Assembly: GCA_040900105.1 (NCBI GenBank)
Contig: JBBDZP010000060.1
Coordinates: 1-11,918, forward strand
DNA: 11,918 nucleotides
Direction of reading: 5' to 3'
Origin: JACPDD01 sp040900105
GTDB taxonomy: Bacteria > Patescibacteriota > Microgenomatia > Levybacterales > UBA12049
The translations under genes were made by a program, and so were the position numbers. Below, piece after piece: positions 5,944 to 11,213 of this stretch (the first letter of the stretch is position 1; each line of letters starts with the position of its first letter). The notes below the pieces were generated by a model, which saw nothing but the letters and a program-made list of their open reading frames with translations, was not told where the DNA came from and ran no database searches.

Positions 5944-7065
5944 ATGCTAATCAGGCCTCAAACAACTAACTTCGCAAAAATAAGAGTCTTTGGAATAGGT
6001 GGCGGTGGAGGAAACGCAGTTGGCACCATGATAGCAAGCGGAAACATTTCGGGGGTAGATTTTGTTTCTGTAAATACGGATGCACAAGCGCTACTTATGT
6101 CCCAGGCGGCAACAAAACTTCAGATTGGTGAAAATCTTACTAAGGGTCTTGGGTCTGGTGGGTCTCCGGAAATTGGAAAGAATGCAGCGGAAGAATCGGC
6201 AGAAAAAATAAAGAATATGCTTGAGGGGTCGGATATGGTATTTCTGGCCGCCGGAATGGGTGGAGGAACAGGAACAGGCGCCACGCCGGTAATTGCAAAG
6301 CTTGCAAAAGAAGTCGGAGCATTAACCATCGCCGTAGTCACAAAACCATTTACCTTTGAGGGCACAAGAAGAATGGTTGCCGCGGAAGACGGACTTGAAG
6401 AACTTAAAGATAAAGTTGATACATTGATTGTCATCCCAAATCAAAGAATTCTGGACGTAGTAGACAGAAAACTTTCGCTTCTTGAGGCGTTCAGAGTTGC
6501 CGACTCGGTGCTCACTCAGGGAGTTCAGGGAATCTCCGATCTTATCACAATGCCGGGACTTATAAATGTAGATTTTGCAGATGTAAGAGCAATTATGACG
6601 GATGCGGGAAGTGCCCTTATGGGAATTGGAACTGGAGTTGGGGAAAACAGAGCACAAGCTGCCGCAAGAACAGCAATAGCATCCCCTCTTCTTGAAATAT
6701 CAATGGACGGAGCACGTGGAGTTCTGTTTAACATCACCGGTGGGCCAGACATTACTATGAGTGAAGTTGATGAGGCCGCAAAAATTATTTCAGGTGCTGC
6801 AGACCCGGACGCAAATATAATTTTTGGAGCAACAGTTGACGACAATATGCACGACCAGATAAAAATTACAGTCGTTGCTACAGGGTTTGACCAGACCCGC
6901 CAGACTCTAAAAAACTTTATGCCGCAGCAAGTAAGCCAGTCTGCTACTAATATGAGCTCAAAAGTTGCAGAAGAGCCTCCTATGCCAACTGAACAGCAGC
7001 CGGCAAAGCAAGAGCCCGACGAAGACATTTTTGACATCCCCGCATTCCTAAGACAAAAGAATTAA
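5944..7065 (+). CDS. ftsZ: Cell division GTPase FtsZ
   Basis: FtsZ, the tubulin homologue that forms the cytokinetic ring. The 373-residue protein (from ATG 5944) has the first glycine loop GIGGGGGNAV (17-26), the tubulin signature GGGTGTG (106-112), and the T7 synergy loop NVDFADVR (208-215) whose Asp residues complete the GTPase site of the next subunit. A Gln/Pro-rich linker (about 325-358) leads to the C-terminal peptide DIFDIPAFLRQKN, the docking site for FtsA. All catalytic motifs are intact. The frame is open to a TTG at 5926, rejected because it would precede the predicted RNA start; MLIRP also resembles usual FtsZ N-termini. The TAA overlaps the convergent doc stop codon by 4 bp. Part of the 3' end is duplicated at 8483-8502. 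Confidence 0.95.
   Translation: MLIRPQTTNFAKIRVFGIGGGGGNAVGTMIASGNISGVDFVSVNTDAQALLMSQAATKLQIGENLTKGLGSGGSPEIGKNAAEESAEKIKNMLEGSDMVFLAAGMGGGTGTGATPVIAKLAKEVGALTIAVVTKPFTFEGTRRMVAAEDGLEELKDKVDTLIVIPNQRILDVVDRKLSLLEAFRVADSVLTQGVQGISDLITMPGLINVDFADVRAIMTDAGSALMGIGTGVGENRAQAAARTAIASPLLEISMDGARGVLFNITGGPDITMSEVDEAAKIISGAADPDANIIFGATVDDNMHDQIKITVVATGFDQTRQTLKNFMPQQVSQSATNMSSKVAEEPPMPTEQQPAKQEPDEDIFDIPAFLRQKN
7036..7055 (+). repeat. ftsZ: Direct repeat, copy 1 (within the ftsZ 3' end)
   Basis: These 20 bases, coding for IPAFLR of the FtsZ C-terminal peptide, recur at 8483-8502 with 19 of 20 identical (C at 7047, T at 8494). The two copies bracket the doc module and the 7808-8332 gene. Confidence 0.7.
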
Positions 7066-7502
7066 AGATCTACGATAAATTCTTCAAAAATCTCCTTGTT
7101 TTCCTTTAAAACAAATTCTCTTTCATTCGGACTTGATTCTGCAACCAATACTGCAATTCGATAGAGAAAAGAAGGGCTAATTTCTAGCCATTTATTGTTT
7201 AAACTGAGAAAAATAAGAAGCGACATTACAGCAATTCTTTTATTTCCATTTTTGAATGGGTGATTTTTAATTAATGAGTAAAACAATATGGAGGCTTGTT
7301 CTTCAAGTGATGCTTCAGAAAATTCAAATGCTAGCCTCGGTGAAGCTAGCGATGATTCCAAAAGCGGATTATCTCTTGTTGAGTAGTCCGGTATTGGTTC
7401 GTTAAAGGCCATGAGTTGCCGGGTGAGATTAAAGCAGATGAATTCAAAGTCCTCAATATTGATCCATCTAGGCCGCAGCAAGTTTCCTGAAGGTTTCCTC
7501 AT
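7062..7502 (-). CDS. doc: Doc-type Fic-fold toxin
   Basis: A 146-residue protein with the motif HPFKNGNKRIA at 81-91. The HxFxxGNKR form, with Lys where AMP-transferring Fic proteins have Gly-Arg, is typical of Doc (death-on-curing) toxins. Characterised Doc phosphorylates and inactivates EF-Tu, stopping translation; the same is inferred here. The helical context fits the fold: a flap-like region before the motif (about 38-60) and LLIFLSLNN after it. No membrane segment. The ATG (7502) lies inside the small upstream gene, a 35-bp overlap that indicates translational coupling in a toxin-antitoxin operon. The stop overlaps the ftsZ stop on the other strand by 4 bp. No complete antitoxin of the Phd family is visible. 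Confidence 0.8.
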   Translation of the reverse strand: MRKPSGNLLRPRWINIEDFEFICFNLTRQLMAFNEPIPDYSTRDNPLLESSLASPRLAFEFSEASLEEQASILFYSLIKNHPFKNGNKRIAVMSLLIFLSLNNKWLEISPSFLYRIAVLVAESSPNEREFVLKENKEIFEEFIVDL

Positions 7503-7593
7503 ACTGTTTGAGTCCGCGACTTACTGCCTTCTTGATAGTCTTGGCTTTTTGAGGATTTTTTTGTTCATATTTTTTAATCTGTTCGTTGCTCAT
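7468..7593 (-). CDS. Small basic protein, putative Doc antitoxin
   Basis: A 41-residue Lys/Gln-rich, probably all-helical protein beginning MSNEQIKKYEQKNPQ and ending FRKLAAA. It sits directly upstream of doc and overlaps it by 35 bp, the usual place of an antitoxin. It is much shorter than Phd (about 73 residues), has no visible Phd/YefM DNA-binding domain and lacks the (S/T)xxxE(G/N) inhibitory motif of classical Fic antitoxins. The frame is open upstream to an ATG at 7695, but the extended -10 (7600-7608) would put transcription at or near ATG 7593, so the short form is preferred. Function is inferred from position only; a non-antitoxin small protein remains possible. Confidence 0.6.
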   Translation of the reverse strand: MSNEQIKKYEQKNPQKAKTIKKAVSRGLKQYEETFRKLAAA

Positions 7594-7599
7594 GCTGTC

Positions 7600-7608
7600 A
7601 TTATAACA
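7600..7608 (-). promoter_or_regulatory. Extended -10 promoter of the antitoxin-doc operon
   Basis: On the minus strand TGTTATAAT is a perfect extended -10, with 6 nt (gacagc) to the ATG at 7593. Nothing resembling a -35 lies 16-18 bp upstream, which extended -10 promoters tolerate. The spacing implies a leaderless mRNA. A 13-bp palindrome (AAGATT-t-AATCTT, 7703-7715) about 100 bp upstream is too far to be an obvious operator. Confidence 0.65.
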
Positions 7609-7674
7609 CATAAATCTAAAAATTTTATTTAGCCTCAAAACCACGTCATAAATTCCACCATCGTGCGACACAGA

Positions 7675-7819
7675 ATGTTTAAATGGGACATTCAAAGTGT
7701 AGAAGATTTAATCTTGTGCTGATGGAATAAGATCGATAAAAATATTTGATGATAATTCTGATGATGAAGTAAAATTAATGAAGGAAGCGGGGAAAATTAT
7801 CAAAGATTTAAGAAAATAA
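7675..7819 (+). pseudogene. Decayed small gene, about 47 codons
   Basis: From ATG 7675 the frame reads MFKWDIQSVEDLILC, then TGA (7720-7722), then WNKIDK. A one-base shift in the A-run at 7738-7742 leads into a second frame reading IFDDNSDDEVKLMKEAGKII, then KDLRK and TAA (7817-7819). Taking out one A and reading through the TGA gives one smooth, charged, helical protein. The two halves separately have no good start or stop, so a broken small gene is the simplest reading. Chance open frames are possible at this size. The end overlaps the stop codon of the opposing gene (7808-7810). Confidence 0.3.
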
Positions 7820-8332
7820 TTTAGAAATGCCAATAAATAAGAGCAAAAGTAATATAAAAGCACCAAAATGTCCCCAGAGTTTGCCCCATATCCAATAAGA
7901 GATTTTATAAAATGGGTTCTTTAATTCATTTAATATTTCCCCCACAAGTAATCCTTCTCGAGTAATGTAGATAATGTTTTGATCAGGCCTTTGCCAGGAA
8001 TTGACCCGTCCCTCTATGGTATCGCTCGCAAAGCCATGTACGATGAAGTTATCAAGCAGACGTGTTAAATGGACATTTTGGAGTTCTATTTCAGTAATCT
8101 CAAACTCTTTAAGTTTATTGCGTGGCGAACCCGTTTCAAAATGATGTGTTTCTATCGGAGAGCCAAGATGTTTGTGTCCAGTATATGTCCAAGCTAAGAC
8201 CTTTTTCTCTATTGGCCATAATGGAGGTAACCCCTTTTTTTTATCCATTCTTCTTGTTTGCTTATCAAGAGTAGATATTTTTTGATAAAGCTCTACTTTT
8301 TTAAAAAAAGTTACCCCAAGTGGTGCATCCAT
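7808..8332 (-). CDS. Tail-anchored protein of unknown function
   Basis: I do not recognise this 174-residue protein. Residues 10-33 are charged and helical. Residues 72-135 alternate helix and strand and end in NIIYITREGLLVGEILNEL (119-137), a pattern like the last helix/wing of a winged-helix domain; this similarity is weak. One hydrophobic segment at the C-terminus (about 155-173, LLLLLFIGIS) follows an aromatic stretch rich in Trp (147-153), so the bulk should face the cytoplasm with a C-terminal anchor. ATG 8332 is the first start; Met29 is an alternative. It lies in the accessory patch between the two ftsZ-tail repeats, on the same strand as the doc operon but separated by about 210 bp. 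Composition is plausible for a real protein. Confidence 0.6.
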   Translation of the reverse strand: MDAPLGVTFFKKVELYQKISTLDKQTRRMDKKKGLPPLWPIEKKVLAWTYTGHKHLGSPIETHHFETGSPRNKLKEFEITEIELQNVHLTRLLDNFIVHGFASDTIEGRVNSWQRPDQNIIYITREGLLVGEILNELKNPFYKISYWIWGKLWGHFGAFILLLLLFIGISKLFS

Positions 8333-8372
8333 AAATATTTACATCTCATTTTATCACAAGGGAATAAAAACA

Positions 8373-8401
8373 TTGACATAGAAACATTAAATTGTTAATC
8401 T
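8373..8401 (+). promoter_or_regulatory. Possible promoter facing the attenuator-like hairpins
   Basis: TTGACA (8373-8378), 17-bp spacer, and a poor -10 TAATCT (8396-8401). An RNA from here would begin almost at the hairpin at 8405. The -35 is perfect but the -10 is weak. Confidence 0.25.
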
Positions 8402-8404
8402 ATA

Positions 8405-8446
8405 CCCGAAGGCTTAAAAAGGTAAACTTTTAATCGGGTGCTTTTT
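8405..8446 (+). terminator. Terminator-like hairpin with a competing alternative stem
   Basis: CCCGA (8405-8409) pairs with TCGGG (8434-8438), and inside it TTAAAA (8414-8419) pairs with TTTTAA (8428-8433), with a 4-nt bulge and an 8-nt loop; TTTTT (8442-8446) follows. Alternatively CTTAAAAAG (8413-8421) pairs perfectly with CTTTTTAAG (8441-8449), which would break the first stem and occupy the T-run. A third hairpin, GGGGAT/ATCCCC with a 9-nt loop, follows at 8468-8488. The rest of the 8333-8572 gap holds the ftsZ-tail repeat and the promoter of the next gene; no gene is visible. Confidence 0.4.
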
Positions 8447-8482
8447 AAGATTGTAGCTTCAAAAGTAGGGGATGACTTATAA

Positions 8483-8502
8483 ATCCCCGCATTTCTAAGA
8501 CA
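8483..8502 (+). repeat. Direct repeat, copy 2 (displaced ftsZ tail)
   Basis: ATCCCCGCATTTCTAAGACA matches the ftsZ 3' end at 7036-7055 in 19 of 20 bases. In the ftsZ-equivalent frame it reads IPAFLR, then HIN and TAA (8510-8512). Codons just before spell GDDL and then TAA, so no full gene precedes it. It is a relic of an ftsZ end, either a duplication or the old end displaced by an insertion. Confidence 0.65.
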
Positions 8503-8527
8503 CATAAACTAATAATCCTGGCTTGCG

Positions 8528-8557
8528 TTGACATAGCCTAAGCGCCTGGACTATCAT
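8528..8557 (+). promoter_or_regulatory. Promoter of the GT-C-like membrane protein gene
   Basis: Perfect TTGACA (8528-8533), 18-bp spacer and TATCAT (8552-8557, 5 of 6). Transcription should begin near 8564, giving a leader of about 9 nt before ATG 8573 without a Shine-Dalgarno. Confidence 0.65.
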
Positions 8558-8572
8558 CAAGTTAGTCATTAA

Positions 8573-9796
8573 ATGAACTTATTCCTTCATCTTAAGAAGA
8601 ATAGTAGGGTTTACTTATTTATTTTTCTCTTTCTTCTCTCTCTTTTTACCACATTTCTTTACGTTACAGCTGGGCAAAAGAATTGGGACAAAAGCTTGGT
8701 GCTTCTCTCGGAGCAATTTCTAAAGGGCAAAATATCTTTACCAATTAACGAGTATCTTCCAATAGGAGATATAGCGGATTATAAATATAATTTCTACGTG
8801 TATTTTGGCCCGTTACCTTCAATTCTTTTAATGCCGGCAGTTGCAGTTTTTGGCAAAGAATTTCCCCAATATTTCATTGGTGTGTTTTCTCTTACTGTTT
8901 CTTTTATTGTTGTCTATTTGCTGTCAAGAAAATTTAAATTTGATAAATTGGATAGCCTATGGTTATCTCTTTTCTTTGTATTTTCCTCCGTACTTTTTAG
9001 CAGTTCTGTCATGAATATTTCGGCTTATCAAGTTGAAGCATTGGGAGTTCCCCTTATACTTTTTGCTATTTATGAGTATTTTAGTAGAAAAAGACCTATT
9101 CTTATAGGTCTGTTTTTAGCCTTTGCGGTCTTAACAAGATTTACGCTGATGTTTTCTATAGTCTTTTTTGTTATTGAATTTTTTAAAAAAAGACTGTCGT
9201 TAAAACAGCTTGCTCTTATTCTGATTCCATTCCTGCTTTCCATCTTACTTCTGGGGCTTTATAACCAAAGGAGGTTTCATTCTTTTTTTGAGACAGGGTA
9301 TTCTTATAATAGAATTTTAGGAGCATTTCCTTTGTCGGAAAATTTGAAACATGGGACTGTTTCTGTCTCCCATGTTCCTGCTAATTTATACAACTTCTTA
9401 ATTAAATCTCCCGACCCGCTTTTGGGGCAAAAACATGGTTTTTTTCTCAAATTTCCGTATTTGATTGCAAATCCATGGGGAATGGCGATATGGTGGACAT
9501 CGCCTCTTTTTTTGATGCTTATTATTAAATTTAAAAAGAATAAATATACATTGCCAGCAATTCTAACAACCTTTGCGCTTGCAATCCCTGTTTTTACCTA
9601 TTACAGTATAGGATTTGTCCAGTTTGGATATAGATATGCTTTGGATTTTTTTCCTTTTTTATTTTTACTTCTTATCCCATCACTTTCTCCTAAACTTTCA
9701 AAAACGGCAATTGCTCTGATTGTTGTCGGTGTTTTATTCAACCTTATTTATTCGGACAGCATATTTGGAATATACCCCCTTTTAAATATGTTCTAG
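8573..9796 (+). CDS. Polytopic membrane protein, probable GT-C-type glycosyltransferase
   Basis: A 407-residue membrane protein with roughly nine or ten hydrophobic helices, beginning with a short basic N-terminus. A first helix (about 12-31) is followed by an external loop with Asp39 in GQKNWDKS and by ADYKYNFYVYFGPLPSILLMP (68-88, with a break at 80). The loop-then-GP/PallllP pattern and the AVLTRFT (185-191) near a later helix are common in lipid-linked-sugar GT-C enzymes of the PMT/ArnT type; the Asp is where the catalytic acidic residue would be expected. A large external loop (about 231-300) follows. No sequence signature is decisive, so the enzyme role is inferred; a transporter-like or polymer-handling membrane protein is possible. 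It has its own promoter. The next gene also has one, 40 bp on. Confidence 0.7.
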   Translation: MNLFLHLKKNSRVYLFIFLFLLSLFTTFLYVTAGQKNWDKSLVLLSEQFLKGKISLPINEYLPIGDIADYKYNFYVYFGPLPSILLMPAVAVFGKEFPQYFIGVFSLTVSFIVVYLLSRKFKFDKLDSLWLSLFFVFSSVLFSSSVMNISAYQVEALGVPLILFAIYEYFSRKRPILIGLFLAFAVLTRFTLMFSIVFFVIEFFKKRLSLKQLALILIPFLLSILLLGLYNQRRFHSFFETGYSYNRILGAFPLSENLKHGTVSVSHVPANLYNFLIKSPDPLLGQKHGFFLKFPYLIANPWGMAIWWTSPLFLMLIIKFKKNKYTLPAILTTFALAIPVFTYYSIGFVQFGYRYALDFFPFLFLLLIPSLSPKLSKTAIALIVVGVLFNLIYSDSIFGIYPLLNMF

Positions 9797-9798
9797 GG

Positions 9799-9828
9799 TT
9801 GACAAAGATGCCTCTTTCTATCTATCCT
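9799..9828 (+). promoter_or_regulatory. Promoter of the 9837 gene, probably leaderless
   Basis: TTGACA (9799-9804) directly after the previous stop codon, an 18-bp spacer and TATCCT (9823-9828, 4 of 6). Eight nt separate the -10 from the GTG at 9837, so the RNA should begin at or next to the start codon. Confidence 0.55.
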
Positions 9829-9836
9829 TAGCTTAG

Positions 9837-10415
9837 GTGAAAAAAATTCTGCCCATTTTAGTGCTTGTAGTCGTCTTTGGAATAGCCGCTCCCGTTGTTT
9901 TTAAAGCGGATATTTCAAAAGAACCCCTTGCTGCGCCAATGCCGGCTCCAACAGAGGCTCCTTTAAATATCACAACTTCAACAGAGGTGCGTTCTCCGAA
10001 TGGAAGCATGACTCTTACCATGAAAGAAACCAAGAAATCAGACGGAACAATTCTCTATTCCTTTTTGGCTTCAAACGACAAAACGGACAATTTAGAGATT
10101 TATTCTAAAACTCTAACAAGAGGGAAAATGTCTGTACCAGCAAATAGCTGGTCGCCGGACAACAAGCACCTATTTATAGTCGAAAATGATGGAATATCGG
10201 ATAATTATCTTATTTTTAAAGCCACAGGCGAAGCTTTTGCGGATGGGTCAACTTATATTGATTTTAAGTCTCACTATAACAAGAAAATGACAGAATACGC
10301 CTTAAAAGACGTTACGGGATGGGACGCTCCGGATTTACTGCACGTGCGTACCAGTGGACCTTCTTATTGGCTCGAGCTTGGAAGCAATGCCTTTTACAGG
10401 CTTGTCCAGCGCTAG
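9837..10415 (+). CDS. Exported protein of unknown function
   Basis: A 192-residue protein with a signal peptide or membrane anchor: MKK followed by a hydrophobic stretch (4-22). A Pro/Ala/Thr-rich linker (29-47) leads to an external domain of about 140 residues rich in beta strands. NSWSPDNKHLFIVEND (103-118) resembles one blade of a beta-propeller (SPDGkxlxf), but one blade cannot form a propeller, so the resemblance is only suggestive. I do not recognise a family. The GTG start is chosen because it yields the signal sequence and sits 8 nt after the -10. The gene follows the GT-C-like gene on the same strand, with a separate promoter. It ends at the palindrome shared with the convergent VanW gene. 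Confidence 0.75.
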   Translation: MKKILPILVLVVVFGIAAPVVFKADISKEPLAAPMPAPTEAPLNITTSTEVRSPNGSMTLTMKETKKSDGTILYSFLASNDKTDNLEIYSKTLTRGKMSVPANSWSPDNKHLFIVENDGISDNYLIFKATGEAFADGSTYIDFKSHYNKKMTEYALKDVTGWDAPDLLHVRTSGPSYWLELGSNAFYRLVQR

Positions 10416-10437
10416 ACCCGCCTGCCGGCAGGCAGGT
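10416..10437. terminator. Palindromic bidirectional terminator / repeat-type palindrome
   Basis: GCCTGCCGGCAGGC (10420-10433) is a perfect 14-bp palindrome; with one C/A mismatch it extends to ACC...GGT, 22 bp in all. It exactly fills the space between two convergent stop codons (TAG ending 10415, TAA beginning 10439 on the minus strand). GC-rich against AT-rich neighbours, without a T-run. It may act as a terminator or mRNA 3'-end block, or be a member of a dispersed palindrome family. Confidence 0.5.
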
Positions 10438-11114
10438 TAGATAGCTTCTTCTGCGGTAATTTTTAAGTTTTCTCCATCGTAGTCAAATACGAATGTAACG
10501 TTCTTCTGCTTATTGTTTGTAATATAAAGGTTCTGTGCCTGATCTCCTGCATTTTTTCCAGGGTTATTGTAAATAGATACGCCAAATTCTCTTGGAACCT
10601 GCGGGATTATAGCAAAATCGTGCCTTACAGGCGCAACAGCATCAAGGCCAGCATCTTTTGCTACCCAGTAGAGAAGTGAGGCCAAATGGCACACACCGTC
10701 TCCCATTAACCATCCGTCAGACTTAAATCCTTGAGCATAGTTAAATAGAGCATTGGTTGTTTTTATTGCCTTACCATCGTACTTAGGCATTACATCTTCA
10801 TGATATGCAAAGGTTTCTCCCGGTTTGAGGGTTAATTTCTGCGTAAAAGGTTCATTGACTTTTTTCCAGTCAATATTTCTTGGGTCAATTTTCTCACCAG
10901 ATGAGTATTTAAGAACTAGGAGAATGTTGTCTTTAAAAACACCATTTACAAAAGAGTCGTCATATCTCCTATCAAGAGAGAACTCACGTACGGCAAGTTG
11001 TTTTGTATCGGGCGTCTGCGCGGGAAGAGCAGGTTGAATAAACCCTATAATAGGCACAAATAAGAAGGAAATTAAAGTATTCATATTAAAAATAAAGATC
11101 GCCAAGGCGATCAC
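10437..11114 (-). CDS. VanW-domain exported protein
   Basis: A 225-residue protein (from GTG 11114) with a hydrophobic N-terminus ending PALPAQ, a likely signal peptide or anchor. The VanW pattern is visible: LKPGETFAYHEDV (96-108, for lxPGexFSFnexx), GWLMGDGVCHLASLLYWVA (134-152, for gGGvCQvSxtLyxaa), GLDAVAPVRHDFA (156-168, for the glxxxxrxxH segment), and QNLYITNNKQKNVTF (194-208, for the DlxfxNxxxxxv end). VanW proteins occur in some vancomycin-resistance clusters and widely elsewhere. Their biochemical role is not established; an envelope role is inferred, and a divergent L,D-transpeptidase supports it. An ATG at 11084 (Met11) is an alternative start; neither N-terminus carries Lys or Arg. 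The promoter leaves only about 5 nt before the GTG. Confidence 0.8.
   Translation of the reverse strand: MIALAIFIFNMNTLISFLFVPIIGFIQPALPAQTPDTKQLAVREFSLDRRYDDSFVNGVFKDNILLVLKYSSGEKIDPRNIDWKKVNEPFTQKLTLKPGETFAYHEDVMPKYDGKAIKTTNALFNYAQGFKSDGWLMGDGVCHLASLLYWVAKDAGLDAVAPVRHDFAIIPQVPREFGVSIYNNPGKNAGDQAQNLYITNNKQKNVTFVFDYDGENLKITAEEAI
11097..11112 (-). other. Stable hairpin at the 5' end of the VanW mRNA
   Basis: GATCGCC-TT-GGCGATC is a perfect inverted repeat, or a 6-bp stem closed by a CTTG tetraloop. It begins at the last base of the GTG start and ends about 12 nt before the alternative ATG at 11084. If the GTG is used it lies within the signal-peptide codons (IALAI); if the ATG is used it is a 5'-leader hairpin. 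Confidence 0.5.
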
Positions 11115-11120
11115 TTATGT

Positions 11121-11154
11121 CCCATAGTATAGCAAACTATAGGGTAAAAGTCAA
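11121..11154 (-). promoter_or_regulatory. VanW gene promoter with overlapping inverted repeat
   Basis: On the minus strand TTGACT (11149-11154), 17-bp spacer, TATACT (11126-11131) preceded by TG, so both boxes and the extended -10 are good. Transcription should begin near 11119. An imperfect inverted repeat, CCCATAGT (11121-11128) and ACTATAGGG (11136-11144), covers the -10 and part of the spacer, where a repressor would block polymerase. Confidence 0.7.
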
Positions 11155-11178
11155 GTTGGAATGGAGTAAAATAGGGGA

Positions 11179-11207
11179 TTTACATTTGTCCTTGAATTGC
11201 CTACTAT
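11179..11207 (+). promoter_or_regulatory. L,D-transpeptidase gene promoter, leaderless
   Basis: TTTACA (11179-11184, 5 of 6), exactly 17 bp, TACTAT (11202-11207, 4 of 6). Seven bases beyond the -10 is the A of ATG 11214, so the predicted RNA start is the start codon itself. It is divergent from the VanW promoter; the -35 boxes are 24 bp apart. Confidence 0.6.
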
Positions 11208-11213
11208 TTACTT

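Noticed and set aside
6525..7037. 170-codon open frame antisense to ftsZ
   Set aside because: Shadow of a conserved gene; low-complexity Ser/Ala/Ile composition and no domain.
7594..7695. N-terminal extension of the putative antitoxin (MNVPFKHS...)
   Set aside because: A perfect extended -10 lies inside it, 6 nt before the internal ATG; the extension has no helix-like or conserved pattern.
7720..7722. TGA read as an amino acid in this organism
   Set aside because: All intact genes here end in normal stops without internal TGA, and the same region also needs a frameshift, so decay explains it more simply.
8465..8482. GDDL before the second ftsZ tail as evidence of a second complete ftsZ gene
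   Set aside because: It resembles the DDLDIPAFLR consensus, but a TAA follows directly and an upstream stop at 8423-8425 limits the frame; no other FtsZ motif is present, so only the 20-bp repeat is claimed.
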